From assembly GCA_016617855.1 (NCBI GenBank), contig JAECUM010004314.1, positions 61,176 through 125,175 on the forward strand: a stretch of 64,000 bases of DNA, read 5' to 3'. Each line of letters starts with the position of its first letter. The stretch's first letter is position 1. This stretch comes from Megalonaias nervosa (taxonomy: Eukaryota > Mollusca > Bivalvia > Unionida > Unionidae). Positions 41,801 through 50,015 of the stretch are shown here, one piece after another. Below the pieces are notes generated by a model. That model ran no database searches and was not told where the DNA came from. It saw only the letters and a list, made by a program, of their open reading frames with translations. The translations under genes and the position numbers were made by a program.

Positions 41801-44800
41801 GGAGTATAATGATAATTGATAAAGCTGTTAAAATTATTGGAAGAATCAACCAGGTATGCATCAATTTTAATGATTGGTTACCAGATCAAAGGGAAATTAT
41901 ATTAAATGTGAACCCAAACTGTTTTGTTTTAAGTTCATGCATGCCAAGTCCCGAAAGATAAAAGTATAATTATTACTAATGTAGGTGGCAAAAAAGCATA
42001 ATGTGAGCATAAAATGAGTAATTTATATTATATTACATGCCATATTTGCGGAAAAATGTATGAAAAACAAAATGTATATCTATTTTTGCTACTTACCTGG
42101 ATCTGCAGTTAGCTAAAATTTTTGTTATAAATTGGCTAAATCTATGTGGATTAGGATGAGAATGCAGACACAAAACAAAATGATAAATTTATATCACAAT
42201 ATTCACTTTAACTAGTCTATGTCCTTAACTTTCACTGAAAGTCCGTAAAGTCCACAAATTCTGAATGCTCCTTTAAATCACTGTTGAATTCCTCTTTCAA
42301 AATTTGCAAGGCTCTATTGATTTGTCCTTTTCTGATGCAACATGTTCTTCAGTTTAACAAAACCCCTTTCTTCTAACATTTTTCAGTCATTAAACATCCA
42401 TGAGTCATATTGATAAAGCCTGTTTCACTTAATATTTGGCACTAATTGGCGCCATGTTTCCTTTAATATAGATCAGTTTGTTACTTGAGTGTATATCACA
42501 CTATAATGAATCTGTAACACACGGTTTGTTACTTGAGTGTATCTCACACTATAATGAATCTGTAACACACGGTTTGTTACTTGAGTGTATATCACACTAT
42601 AATGAATCTGTCACACACGGTTTGTTACTTGAGTGTATATCACAATATAATGAATCTGTAACACACGGTTTGTTACTTGAGTGTATATCACACTATAATG
42701 AATCTGTAACACACGGTTTCAAATTCAAGAAACCTGTCTGTTTTCCTGGAAATGTGATGTGTATATTTACTATATATAGAAAATAAGGAAATTGTTCATC
42801 ATACATGACCAAATGGTCACACAAGTCAAAAATATAGGATCAGTAGATGGAGGTCTATAATGGATAAATGTGCAGTAGCCAACAGTCACATGACACGAAC
42901 CTAAAACTGTAGTCATTATTCTGTGTTTTGCTCACTCCTGACATTGCCAGATATAATCACTGATCTGAACTTGGAAACATGTTTTTGTTTTGTTTTTTAC
43001 ATTAAATAAACAGGTACCCTATGACCAATTTTATTCTCGAGGTAATTATGAATGGTCAGGAATGAGTACACAAGTATCCATCAACAGCTTTAATAATGGA
43101 TGGTCAGGCATGGAGTATAAACTATGATAGTTGGTCAGGCATGGAGTATAAACTATGATAGTTGGTCAGGCATGGAGTATAAACTATGACGGATAGTCAA
43201 ACATAAAGAATAAAGTATGATGGATAGTCAAATATTGAGTACAAAGTACAGACAGTAGTAGGACATGGAATATAAAGTATGATGGACAGTCAGACATAAA
43301 GAATAAAGTATGACGGATAGTCAGACATGGAGTATAAAGTATGAAGAATAGTCAGACACAGTACAAAGTATAGACAGAGGTAGGACACCAAGTATAAAGT
43401 ATGATTGATGGTCAGGAATGGGGTATGAAGCACAAAGGATGATCAGACATGGAGTATGAAGTATGAAGGATGGTCAGGCATAAAATATGAAGTATGATGG
43501 ATGGTCAGACATGGAGTATAAACAATGATGGATAGTCATGTATAGTATAAAGTATGATGGGTGGTCAGGCATGGAGTATGAAGTATGATGGATCATCAGA
43601 CACTGAATATGAAGTATGACGGATGGTCAGACACTGAGTATGAAGTATGAAGGATGGTCAGACATGGAGTATGAAGGATAGGCAGGCATAGAATTTGAAG
43701 TATGTTGGATGGCTAGACTGAGTATGAAGTATGATGGTAATCAGACATGCGGTATGAAGTATGATGGATGGTCAGACATGGAGTATGAAGTATGATGGAT
43801 GGTTAGACAAGGATTATGAAGTATGATGGATGATCAGACATTGAGTATGAAGTATGATGGATGGTCAGTTGTTGTTGTAAGGTTTAATGCCATTTTTCAG
43901 CACAAGATAGGCTATACATGGTAGCCAGTATAACTGGTGGAGGAAGAACTCTGGAAAACCCTGGGAAGAACCACTGATCCACAAGAAGCTACTGGCAAGA
44001 TAGATGGAGGATGAAGTATCATGGACGATCAGACATGGAGTATGAAGGATGGGCAGGCATAGAATCTGAAGTATGATAGATGGTCAGACATGGGGTATGA
44101 AGTATGATAGATGGTCAGACATGGGGTATGAAGTATGATAGATGGTCAGACATGGGGTATGAAGTATGATAGATGGTCAGACATGGGGTATGAAGTATGA
44201 TAGATGGTCAGACATGGGGTATGAAGTATGATGGATGGTCAGACATGGGGTATGAAGTATGATAGATGGTCAGACATGGGGAATGAAGTATGATGGATGG
44301 TCAGGCAGACGAGTACTACAATGACTAATGTACTTTCTTTAGGACAAAGAATGTTATTATGACATGAAGCTGGCCATAGTCTGCATGTCAAACCTACCCC
44401 TATCAGCTTTTGCTATACTTGCTGACAAATCGGGTCCAACTGCAAAAGCATGAACCCTCATCTGCCATCACATAATGCTCCAGAAGAACAGGGCCTATGT
44501 TGCTTGTTCTACTGATTATTCCTAACACACTGCATCGCCCAAATCTGCAAGCACATTATATGACTGCATATCTAGGTCTGTGCAGTTTGCAGTTGGATCA
44601 GATACATGATTATATATGATAAATTCGTGTTGTACACATCAGTGAAATGGCATCTATGTTGTTATGTCAACTTCCACAAAGGCAAGTTCAACAAAAATGT
44701 CAGCTCATGGGAATTCTTTATCAACAATATCACCTAGTCTTTGAATAATAAGTGAAAAGTCTCTTCAAATATACCTTTATCATGTTTTATAAAGCTATGC

Positions 44801-46106
44801 TGATAATCATCATTAATGGCATATGCTGATAATCATTAATGACATATGCTAATAATTATCATTAATGCATATACTGATAATCATCATTAATGACATATGC
44901 TAATAATCATTATTAATGGCATATGCTGATAATCACCAATGACATATGCTATTAATCATCATTAATGACATATGCTGATAATCATCATTAATGACATATG
45001 CTGATAATCACCATTAATGACATCTGCTAATAATTATCATTAATGGTATATGCTGATATTCATCACTGATGGCATGTGCTGATAATCACAATTAATGGCA
45101 TATGCTGACAATCATCATTAATGACATATGCTGATAATCATTAATGATATATGCTAATAATCAACATTAATGACATGTTGATAATCATCATTAATGGCAT
45201 ATGCTGATATTCATTACTGATGGCATATGCTGATAATCACAATTAATGGCATATGCTGATAATCATTAATGACATATGCTGATAATCATCATTAATGACA
45301 TATGCTAATAATTATCATTAATGGCATATGCTGATATTCATCACTGATGGCATATGCTGATAATCACAATTAATGGCATATGCTGATAATCATCATTAAT
45401 GACATATGCTGATAATCATTATTAATAGCAAATGCTGATAATCATCATTAATGACACAGGCTGATAATCATCATTAATGACATAGGCTGATAATCATCAT
45501 TAGTGACATATGCTGATAATCATCACTGATGACAAAAGCAAATATGTACAGCACCCTCTCATTATAACACTTTCAATGGGAGCCATGGTATATCTCACCA
45601 TATTGTGAAACCACTCTATATGGTTAAGTACACTGAACATATAATTTCACTTTTTCATAACAAAATGGTTTGGTCTGGCGTTGTGTTTTATAGCACAGCA
45701 ACACAAGTTGGTTATTTAGTGCTGAGGCAATTGGAGTAAAATGCCTTACCCAAAGACGCACCACAGTAGCTGACCCTGGCTGGTTTGATGGTAGGATTTG
45801 AACCCACACCCTTTAGCCCAGCAATGCTAACCAATGAGCCACTCCAGCTCCTGATAATAAAATGGGATCCATGACTTTGCCTTATAAATGGAACTGTGTT
45901 ACAATGAGGGACTCTGTAGTGAGGGAGTGCTGGATCTCACACCAAATCCAGACAGCTGACTTTTAACATACTGGTTCTAATATCTGGTGAAACTTTCCAA
46001 AGCGTTCAATGATCCATGCTTCCTGCTGGGGAACAAACAGAATTGCTGTGTTAACTTTTACACTGGACCTGTGACGCAACTGTTGCTTTGTCTCAATAAA
46101 AATCCT
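1943..46106 (-). CDS. STOML2: STOML2, stomatin-like protein 2 (mitochondrial), ten coding exons
   Basis: The spliced product matches animal stomatin-like protein 2, an SPFH/prohibitin-domain scaffold of the mitochondrial inner membrane that binds cardiolipin and prohibitins and organises respiratory complexes and proteases. Exons, in coding order: 45972-46106, 39115-39214, 30346-30404, 27137-27269, 20166-20222, 18946-19038, 15762-15860, 14740-14819, 12509-12637, 1943-2221. All junctions are GT-AG and all phases fit with no internal stop. Diagnostic stretches are FVPQQEAWIIERFGKFHQIL, TQLAQTTMRSELGKISLD, VFRERESLN, AMQMQVEAERKKRA, INVAEGRKQARIL and KIAEQYVAAFGNLAKQGNT. These ten exons give 387 residues, against 356 for the whole human protein; the excess is a charged C-terminal tail. 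The start codon lies upstream (candidate exon at 54032-54073). Introns are enormous (up to about 10 kb) and repeat-filled. Confidence 0.93.
2311..2630 (+). mobile_element. tRNA-derived SINE, family A, near full length
   Basis: The head resembles a tRNA: an A-box-like 'tggccttagtgattagagc' at 2319-2337 and a B box 'ggtttgaaccc' at 2364-2374. It is followed by a conserved roughly 200-bp body and a (CA)n-like tail. The body recurs at 6.99-7.30, 23.75, 24.26-24.50 and 48.46-48.71 kb. It is not a functional tRNA, as no cloverleaf 3' half follows. Confidence 0.8.
4101..4436. repeat. minisatellite, roughly 39-40-bp unit, about 8 copies
   Basis: Units alternate between 'cttggcttttgtgggttttac' and 'cctggattttgtggggtttt' types joined by 'tggcttgtttgacttttgt', which gives a higher-order pair of about 80 bp. 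Open frames on both strands (Lys/Pro-rich on minus) are a by-product. Confidence 0.8.
5500..6950 (-). pseudogene. degenerate DIRS-like (tyrosine-recombinase) retroelement, RT/RNase H
   Basis: Minus-strand frames show ICMDASTSGYGA (about 6110-6150), like the RNase H start TDASLxGWGA of DIRS elements. Further downstream, broken frames resemble the QGGTRS...LW.W...LxAxHLPGxxNxLADxLSR segment. Stops and frameshifts are frequent. No recombinase gene is recognised. The assignment rests on short motif matches. Confidence 0.4.
6988..7305 (-). mobile_element. SINE family A copy
   Basis: The (GT)n tail at 6991-7021 is followed by the same body as at 2.3-2.6 kb in inverse orientation and a B box ('ggttcgaaccc', 7268-7278). 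The A-box end is missing or diverged. Confidence 0.75.
8557..8871. repeat. minisatellite, 35-bp unit, 9 copies
   Basis: The unit contains 'agacagatggcaaactagat' followed by 'tgggggcctgaccca'; single copies carry small deletions. Confidence 0.85.
9080..9250. repeat. degenerate 30-36-bp tandem repeat, about 5 copies
   Basis: Units share 'ggcaatggaccaacatggg' and 'ccataatgg'. Confidence 0.6.
9330..9729. mobile_element. right-end fragment of the Tigger-like element
   Basis: It shares 'aaaagcagtgatgtaa' and the right-end block 'cagtaacttgca...ggtctatgtt...ggaccccac' with 35.27-35.62 kb. A further part of the same sequence is found at about 53635-53830. Confidence 0.5.
10795..12386. repeat. 34-bp minisatellite split by the hAT-like element
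   Basis: About 4 units lie at 10795-10919 and about 10 at 12046-12386, with the unit 'tatgtacttcaacagatgtg' then 'ataacactacac'. The 10920-12045 transposon sits inside it. Confidence 0.85.
10920..12045. mobile_element. hAT-like transposon copy inserted in a 34-bp array
   Basis: The terminal inverted repeats are catagctgcc at the left and ggcagctatg at the right, and CTATAC is present at both edges as a target duplication. A minus-strand frame near 11443-11646 (SSKGENFTFSKLCN) resembles the N-terminal zinc-finger segment of hAT-type transposases found more fully at 49.5 and 13.7 kb. It is frameshifted and not functional. The same minisatellite resumes on both sides. Confidence 0.65.
12509..12637 (-). 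CDS. STOML2: STOML2 exon (KIAEQYVAAFGNLAKQGNT block)
   Basis: The acceptor is 'atttcag' and the donor GTAAAG starts at 12508. The 43 codons, in phase 0 at both ends, include NGMNAVSMKIAEQYVAAFGN and ILPANTGDVTNMVTQ. They correspond to the C-terminal conserved helix of the family (human AEQYVSAFSKLAKDSNTILL). Confidence 0.93.
12919..14347. repeat. 52-bp minisatellite split by the hAT-like element
   Basis: About ten units (12919-13447) of 'agaatctagtgtgtgcaatg', 'acattctgacagatatatag' and 'agctcatcaatg' are followed, after the 13448-14296 transposon, by one more unit (14297-14347). Central units are identical. Confidence 0.9.
13448..14296. mobile_element. hAT-like transposon copy inserted in a 52-bp array
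   Basis: The inverted repeats catagctgccaac and gttggcagctatg bound the element, and GAATCT flanks it exactly on both sides. The minus-strand frame 13601-14029 contains FCTQCATNFSIGHGG and then RDDVRKHIGSKKH, a CxxC...HxxxxxH BED-like finger typical of hAT transposase N-termini. The catalytic part is absent, so it is non-autonomous. Confidence 0.7.
14740..14819 (-). CDS. STOML2: STOML2 exon (GEGEAQVVKARAQASAIDLV)
   Basis: This 80-nt exon has acceptor 'tatttcag' and donor GTGAGT. It starts in phase 1 (completing a Gly codon) and ends in phase 0 after ALSQK. It encodes the Ala/Glu-rich coiled-coil region after the SPFH domain. Confidence 0.9.
15762..15860 (-). CDS. STOML2: STOML2 exon (EAEINVAEGRKQARILNSEA)
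   Basis: This 99-nt exon has acceptor 'ggtcag' and donor GTAGAT. It encodes the strongly conserved block EAEINVAEGRKQARILNSEA and then KQEQINQAT, which match the stomatin/SLP-2 C-terminal helical region (human INVAEGKKQAQILASEA). It begins and ends in phase 1. Confidence 0.95.
15861..18945 (-). other. STOML2 intron 7: LTR-like copy and plain sequence
   Basis: An LTR-like repeat copy occupies about 17.29-18.14 kb. The region 15.9-17.2 kb has a short (TA)n and no recognisable gene; an open frame at 16828-17046 comes from local repeats of 'ggtcaacttgtat'. I see nothing further in 18.15-18.94 kb. Confidence 0.6.
17290..18144 (+). mobile_element. LTR-like repeat copy (possible solo LTR)
   Basis: It is alignable by eye with 25.58-26.41 kb over most of its length ('aacatattacata', 'cttgtaggtaaaca', 'aacttagaatgttc', 'ggaattcatt', 'acaaaacttgttggtttt') and ends ...CGTAACA. 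Partial copies at 24.6, 46.3 and 54.9 kb share the 3' half with an AATAAA-like signal. Confidence 0.5.
18946..19038 (-). CDS. STOML2: STOML2 exon (AMQMQVEAERKKRAAILESE)
   Basis: This 93-nt exon has acceptor 'acttgcag'. It encodes NIKLPQRIQEAMQMQVEAER followed by KKRAAILESE, the end of the SPFH domain and the start of the coiled coil. The donor is GTTTTT, followed by more T, a poor match to the usual GTRAGT, but the phase joins exactly to the next exon. Confidence 0.93.
19505..19795. repeat. 18-19-bp minisatellite, about 15 copies
   Basis: The unit is 'agcatagttcattatggat' with single-base variants. Confidence 0.85.
20166..20222 (-). CDS. STOML2: STOML2 exon (AINKASEAWGILCLRYEI)
   Basis: This 57-nt exon has acceptor 'attttcag' and donor GTAAGC, in phase 1 on both sides. 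It encodes EAINKASEAWGILCLRYEI, aligned with human DAINQAADCWGIRCLRYEIK. Confidence 0.92.
21611..22205. repeat. 47-bp minisatellite, about 13 copies
   Basis: The unit consists of 'gactcttccaagatacatgt', 'acagtgtacattacagacta' and 'tactcag'. It gives a chance 211-residue open frame. The same unit recurs at 25372-25581 and 26411-26467. Confidence 0.9.
23745..23825 (-). mobile_element. SINE family A, 3'-end fragment
   Basis: Only the (GT)n tail and the 'cagtcatatcactatgatgtc' part of the family A body remain. Confidence 0.55.
24262..24500 (-). mobile_element. SINE family A copy, 5'-truncated
   Basis: It matches the family A body (shared 'gcatcat', 'cccacccagtcacattat' and 'ctaacctcttaatgctgagc' blocks) but lacks the tRNA-like head. 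Confidence 0.7.
24532..24597. repeat. (GT)n(AT)n microsatellite
   Basis: A pure GT run passes directly into a pure AT run. Confidence 0.95.
24620..25066 (+). mobile_element. partial LTR-like repeat copy
   Basis: It matches the 3' half of the 25.58-26.41 kb copy ('ggattattttagatttaattcacaatact', read as two blocks) and ends ...GTCATAACA. Confidence 0.45.
25372..26467. repeat. second 47-bp array, split by the putative solo LTR
   Basis: About 4.5 units lie before and one after the LTR-like insertion at 25582-26410, with the same unit as at 21.6 kb. Confidence 0.75.
25582..26410 (+). mobile_element. putative solo LTR inserted in the 47-bp array
   Basis: It starts TGTTATG and ends near ...CCATAACGTTGTAACA. 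The 47-bp minisatellite stops at its left edge and resumes at its right edge, with ACTAC/ACTAT at the two junctions as a likely 5-bp target duplication. The length (about 830 bp), TG...CA ends and internal AATAAA-like signal fit a solo LTR. Confidence 0.5.
27035..27071. repeat. (CT)n microsatellite
   Basis: A pure CT run 66 bp beyond the donor side of the 27137-27269 exon. A second one is at 29387-29420. Confidence 0.95.
27137..27269 (-). CDS. STOML2: STOML2 exon (SPFH core, TQLAQTTMRSELGKISLD)
   Basis: This 133-nt exon has acceptor 'atttcag' and donor GTGAGT. It encodes ASYGIEEPEFAITQLAQTTM, RSELGKISLD and VFRERESLNVQIV, the most conserved part of the SPFH/Band 7 domain, which is nearly identical across animals. 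Confidence 0.96.
29000..29330. repeat. tandem repeat, roughly 76-bp unit, about 4 copies
   Basis: Units share 'gatcctggaaaaacaatta', 'atgtcaaa' and 'ctatccaataacagt'. Confidence 0.7.
29835..29945. repeat. 30-bp tandem repeat, about 4 copies
   Basis: The unit is 'gtacatgtatgtggtaataa' followed by 'aagggatgact'. Confidence 0.7.
30346..30404 (-). CDS. STOML2: STOML2 exon (NVTLLLDGVLYLRVTDPYK)
   Basis: This 59-nt exon has acceptor 'gtttcag' and donor GTGAGT. It starts in phase 1 (completing an Asp codon with the preceding exon) and ends in phase 0. It encodes NVTLLLDGVLYLRVTDPYK, matching human NVTLQIDGVLYLRIMDPYK. Confidence 0.95.
31353..32624. mobile_element. diverged relative of the hAT-like element
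   Basis: It starts 'catagctgtcaacc' and ends with 'ttgagagttgac', again an imperfect inverted repeat with the ...GTCAAC core and a shared 'gggagaa' block inside each end. No transposase frame is recognisable. Confidence 0.45.
33367..35620. mobile_element. pogo/Tigger-like transposon with duplicated left end
   Basis: The left end 'caccactctctcgataa' and the right end 'ttattgagggagtggtg' are inverted repeats with TA on both outer sides, as for Tc1/mariner-pogo elements. The left roughly 670 bp ('ccctgataacttgcgaaccc', 'cttggatccca') is repeated from about 34046, and a diverged third copy lies at about 33065-33360. No intact transposase is seen. Confidence 0.6.
35790..35836. repeat. (ATT)n microsatellite
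   Basis: A pure trinucleotide run. Confidence 0.95.
37501..39149. repeat. 64-bp array made of STOML2 exon 3 end plus its 5' splice site
   Basis: There are exactly 25 units of 64 bp (37501-39100) plus the genuine exon copy (39101-39149) in the same register. On the minus strand each unit reads 34 nt of exon end (ATTGAAATTCCAGAGCA..., ending CACTAGAG), the donor GTATCR, about 20-25 nt of intron and back to ATTGAAATT. The array is contiguous with the real exon. All units but one keep GT; the unit near 38150 has GC. Confidence 0.95.
39115..39214 (-). CDS. STOML2: STOML2 exon 3 (GFNFIIPIIDSIKYIQSLKE)
   Basis: This 100-nt exon has acceptor 'attttcag' and encodes GFNFIIPIIDSIKYIQSLKE and then IAIEIPEQHAITR, the start of the SPFH domain. 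The donor is GTATCAGG. The last 34 nt of the exon, the donor and about 30 nt of intron form a 64-bp unit that is repeated 25 more times directly downstream in the intron. Reading past the donor gives a stop within a few codons. Confidence 0.95.
39405..41810. repeat. 31-bp minisatellite, about 70 copies
   Basis: The unit is 'agtatgatggatggtcagac' followed by 'atggagtataa', with many length and base variants. A SINE family B copy interrupts it at 40763-41022. Confidence 0.9.
40763..41022 (-). mobile_element. tRNA-derived SINE, family B, inside the 31-bp array
   Basis: On the minus strand it has an A-box-like 'tggccaagtgatctaaaac', a B-box-like 'gggtttgagtc', a conserved body and a (TAC AAC)n-type tail. 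Another copy is at 47.21-47.47 kb and a truncated one at 43.87-44.00 kb. The 31-bp minisatellite continues on both sides. Confidence 0.75.
42472..42719. repeat. 48-bp minisatellite, 5 copies
   Basis: The unit is 'ggtttgttacttgagtgtat', 'atcacactataatgaatctg', 'taacacac'. Because 48 is a multiple of three it stays open in frame as a 16-residue repeat, with no sign of being coding. Confidence 0.9.
43045..44320. repeat. 31-bp minisatellite, second block, about 38 copies
   Basis: Same unit as at 39.4-41.8 kb; the right end (44.05-44.28 kb) is a homogeneous run with 'gatagatggtcagacatggg'. It is interrupted by a truncated SINE B at 43866-44000. Confidence 0.9.
43866..44000 (-). mobile_element. 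SINE family B, truncated, inside the 31-bp array
   Basis: It matches the tail-proximal half of the copy at 40.76 kb ('ggaggaagaac', 'ctactggcaa') and is again surrounded by 31-bp minisatellite units. Confidence 0.7.
44795..45535. repeat. 26-bp minisatellite, about 28 copies
   Basis: The unit is 'catatgctgataatcatcat' followed by 'taatga'. Many copies lack 3-7 bp. Confidence 0.9.
45549..45932. mobile_element. small pogo/Tigger-type MITE with a nested SINE
   Basis: The ends are inverted repeats: left 'cagcaccctctcattataac', right (inverse) 'cagcactccctc', with 'cctcattgtaacac' further in. A tRNA-type SINE (family C) occupies about 45665-45855 in minus orientation, with A box 'tggctcattggttagca' and B box 'ggttcaaatcc'. 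The right end is only 40 bp from the STOML2 exon 2 donor. Confidence 0.6.
45972..46106 (-). CDS. STOML2: STOML2 exon 2 (FVPQQEAWIIERFGKFHQIL)
   Basis: This 135-nt exon has acceptor 'atttcag' and donor GTATGT, in phase 0 at both ends. It begins with a basic stretch (RIFIETKQQLRHRSSVKV) that resembles the end of a mitochondrial presequence. The family signature NTAILFVPQQEAWIIERFGK follows. There is no in-frame ATG suitable as a start, so an upstream exon is needed. Confidence 0.95.
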
Positions 46107-46319
46107 CTGAAATTGAGAAAGTATGGCACTTACTAAAGCAGTCAATTGACACATGGTAATTGGTAGTGATTTGTCAAGGCCACTTTTGTGATTGAATATA
46201 ATTTGTATTTTATACATTATATTTTATGTTGTCATATGCAGCTGGTAGATGTCTTTACAAAACAAACTTTCATTCTCTAAATGAGACACTGTCGACATAT
46301 GCAACATTTTAATATTTAT

Positions 46320-46860
46320 GTTGTGACCTTGGACAGATACGAGTATAAAATCTTGTTTATTGGAAAAATTATTTGTGCTATAAGATCTGAACAGAATCGG
46401 TTGTATTGTTGTTTTGTCCAGTGTTTCATTTGGGCTGGAATTTATTTATTCAAATCATTTAATTCAAATTTTATTCAACTCAGGAAACAAAAAGTGCCCA
46501 AAAATAACATTCTTGGAAATAGAGACTTGGATTTAGAGTGATATTTCAAACAAGGATATATTCTTGGACTGTATTATTGTGATTCAACAAAGGACTTGAC
46601 ACATCACTATGACACTGGCAACCACAGGCACATCAACACTTCAAGCACTGGATTTATTTTAGAATACCACTAAGAAAATAAATCATTAGGACTTGTGTTC
46701 AAAATTCTAAGATTATTTTGGATTTATTTTGCAATACTGTAAGTTCTTTTTACATTTTTCACTTTGTATTCTTGGGAAATAAATTTACTTGTTGAATTTT
46801 ACAGTACTGGTTGGTTCTCACTCTTTATTACTTATTTTAAGACCAGAGAGTCATAATACT
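46320..46860 (+). mobile_element. partial LTR-like repeat copy
   Basis: It shares the 3' half with the copies at 17.3 and 25.6 kb ('ggattatttt', 'cactttgtattcttgggaaa', 'ttggttctcactcttt') and ends near 'gagtcataa'. Confidence 0.45.
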
Positions 46861-47209
46861 GGTAAAAAAGCAATTTAATATTGTTACTGATGATGATGAT
46901 CTTGTTAGGCACCTGGAATGTTGAGTGAAACAGCACTATGATATTTCTATAGAATAGATATAGAATGTAGCTTAGTACTTTTTAAAACTGTCTTGATCAA
47001 GTGTGATTATTTGCTCTTGTTACTTATACAGTCTAGAGCAATATGAAGAAATATTAAGAATTTAGGATTGGATATGGATATAATGGTGGGGTAGATATAG
47101 GTATAATGGTTCAAATTTGCAATCATTCAATCCAAAGGTGGGGGGAGGCATTTGCTAATGTATAGAGAACATTTAAGTCTGAAATAAAGTTGTGATTGTG
47201 ATATTATGA

Positions 47210-47466
47210 AAGAGTTGTTGATGTTGTCGTCATTGTTGTAGGGTTTAATGCCCTTTTTCAGCACAAGATAAGCTATATATGGCAGCCAGTATAAATGGTG
47301 GAGGAAGAACCAGGGAAAACTCTGGAAAGAACCACTGACCCATGAGAAGTTACTGGCAAGCTTTCTCATGTACCCACATTGGCCGAACCCACGACTTGAA
47401 CCCAAGCAGACAGAGGTGAGACGACAGTGATCCGTAATAGCGCTTTAGACCACACTGACTGACGTT
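47210..47466 (-). mobile_element. SINE family B copy
   Basis: On the minus strand it has a canonical B box 'ggttcaagtc' and the same body and tail as at 40.76 kb. Confidence 0.75.
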
Positions 47467-48457
47467 TTTAATAGAAATATAAGATTAAGCAGTGACAGTG
47501 TATCTCTTGTCACAGAACTCGTACACCTGTCCAGTTTCAGCAGTTATGGAGTATATGTTTCCATAATCGTCAAATTGACACTTAACACTGCTCTCAATGA
47601 CAGCGGAAGCTGTACTTTTTCCATAGTAAACTCTGGAAAAGGATGGATTACCATGGAAAAACATGGAAAACAGTAGAATAATGAAATATTTTGCAGAATT
47701 TACCATGGAAACCATGGACAATGTCCATGGAAAGGCTGGACATGCCTGAAAAACTATGGACAGTTTCGGCTTAGAATTTTTTTTATATATTTGAGCATGG
47801 AAAACCCCTCTATTACTCATATTACCTCAAAAATAATCCCACGTTTGGCCTAAACTCTCCCAATTACAACAACAAAGTAATCAATTAAGATCCTGTCGTG
47901 TATACACACTAGCCTTAATCTCATAATGCAGCCATGAGTCAGTGCACCGGTTGCAACAATATCTGGAACAGTTCTGGTACCCATTAGCCTGGTTCTGGCT
48001 GGTTTCTGGTAAATATCCCAAACAGTACTTTAGAATCTCATGTATGTTAAAACCATCTGAGCGCTAGTTATAAAATCCCTGGCAATCTGTTCTCCATTCA
48101 TAAATCACATACTTTGCTTTGCACACAAAGTTTACAGCTGTCAATAAAAATATGATCAGCAGGCTATCTTCATAGGGCAAGGGGCATAAATGGGGATAAA
48201 TATTAATAATTTACCAGTCTTTCAACATCTTAAAAATAAATTTCTGCATTATCATCGTGATCAAAGTTTTCTCAGGCAAGTAAGATTATTCGATAAACCC
48301 AATGGGCACCTCACTTAGAAAACAGGAGGGACCTGATCTAAAATTAGATAGGCCCCAGGTGTCAGGACATTACAATTTTGGAGCATGTTTCTTACAAGGA
48401 TGTCCTCTACAGTATCTTGGCTTGGTCCCACTTGGTTCAAACTCCTGTTGAATCATA

Positions 48458-48708
48458 CAAAAGACTTATCAAAATGGTACTAACAGCTGCCTCTCTTGGC
48501 GCTCTGCATTAAGAGGTTAGTGTTAGGACTGATCGGCCTGGTGTCAGGTTAATGTGACTGGGTGGGACATGATGCTACATGTCTGCAGCATGATGCCCCA
48601 GTGCTTGACATCACTATAAACTGCAACACTGCAGACATCATAGTGATATGACTGAAAAATTGTTAAAGTTAAGTTAAAAATCCAAATCACACACACGCAC
48701 ACACACTT
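48458..48708 (+). mobile_element. SINE family A copy
   Basis: Same body as the copies at 2.3 and 7.0 kb, ending in an ACACACGC-rich tail at about 48690-48708. The tRNA-like head is truncated. Confidence 0.7.
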
Positions 48709-49000
48709 GGTCCCACTGATATGCTGTACAATTTTTACTTTATAAAAATTACTATGGATGTCCTCCACATTATCTTTACTTGGTCCAATTGGTAAGCTGT
48801 AAAAGTTTTACTTTGTAAAACTTACCAAAATAAATAACTGCAGTTCACTTCAGCCCACCTTAACAAACCAAAATCACCCACAGCAACAAGCTGAAATTCA
48901 CTGCAATGCATGTGGCAACATGCTAATTTGTTGATATTGGTTTGTTGTTGGCATAATTCTTTCTTCTCCATTGTTTATTGCCCCATAGCACAGTCACCTG

Positions 49001-49970
49001 CATAGCTGGCAACACCAGAGTACAAAAATACTAACTGCTTATGACAAAAATACTGATTTTAAGGAACAAACACTGATTTTTAAAACTTTAATGTATATGC
49101 AGCTATTTACAACATCTACAACCATCAGTAAAGTAGGACAGTAACTTAATTATTTAATGTCATAGATACATTCGTTGCACTCTTGTACCTTCTGAAAGGG
49201 CGCCCTGTTCCATGCAAGAGTACAACACACTCACACTCTGACAAATGCTATATATAAGAGCATTTTCCACACCTTGTTTTTTTTCCAGTCATTATCGATT
49301 CCAATGTACCATCTTTCGTTGATGATCTGAATTCAGTGCAAATTTTTTTATTGACCTGTTTTTGTTCTAGTACATGAGTAATCCTTACAATTTTACTGTC
49401 TGGAAAAAGCATGCCAAATAAATCACCAGCATCACAAACAGCTAAAAGAGGAAGGTTCATTTCAAAAAGAAATTTAGTACAACAAACTTCTGATAGAATT
49501 ACATCAATGTTCTCCCTGGTATTTATAAACATAAGTTCAGGCTGTGATGCTGATCATGAAGCAGCAAGATGATATTTATTAACTTTTCATGCTGTTTTAT
49601 GTCATAGGCGCCTCCATGCCCATTAGCAAAATTACAATTACACAATTTGCAAAATGTGAAGTTTTCTCCTTTACTAGAGAGATTCACATATCTAAACATG
49701 ATGGCATAATTGTCCAATGTGGTGGTTAAAGGCTGGCATGGCAGCCTCAATTTCAAATGAAACAATCATATCTCAGAACTCTATATCCCTATAAACGTGA
49801 GATGCATTTACTCTCAGAATGGAACCGGGTGCCCATTCTAAACAGAAAATTGCGATGACATATTAAATGTTTTTTAGTTTAAAAAAATGGATTTTAACAA
49901 AAATTAATGTCACATGTATTCTTTTCCAAAATTTGGGACAAATACGGGCAAAAGAGGACACTTTGCAGTA
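49001..49970. mobile_element. hAT-like remnant with transposase fragments
   Basis: It begins 'catagctggcaacac' and ends near 'ggacactttgcag', matching the 10.9-kb element. Minus-strand frames 49523-49765 (ENFTFCKLCNCNFANGHGGA, a zinc finger) and 49248-49532 (KFLFEMNLPLLAVCDAGDLF and MLFPDSKIV) match the N-terminal and early catalytic part of hAT transposases. The frames are broken and the DDE region is missing. Confidence 0.7.
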
Positions 49971-50015
49971 CAAATAATAAAATCATGGGGTATAAAAGGA
50001 GTCAACCATATCATA

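Larger units (their letters stand above)
39215..45971 (-). other. STOML2 intron 2 (6.8 kb), almost entirely tandem repeats
   Basis: Two large stretches of a 31-bp minisatellite (39.4-41.8 and 43.05-44.3 kb) with SINE insertions, a 48-bp array (42.47-42.72 kb), a 26-bp array (44.8-45.53 kb) and a small pogo-type element carrying another SINE (45.55-45.93 kb) make up most of it. About 600 bp of plain sequence lies at 41.82-42.46 kb. Confidence 0.75.

Noticed and set aside
42478..42786. 102-residue frame with a perfect 16-residue repeat
   Set aside because: The 48-bp unit is a multiple of three so any open frame persists; no start context, homology or splice signals.
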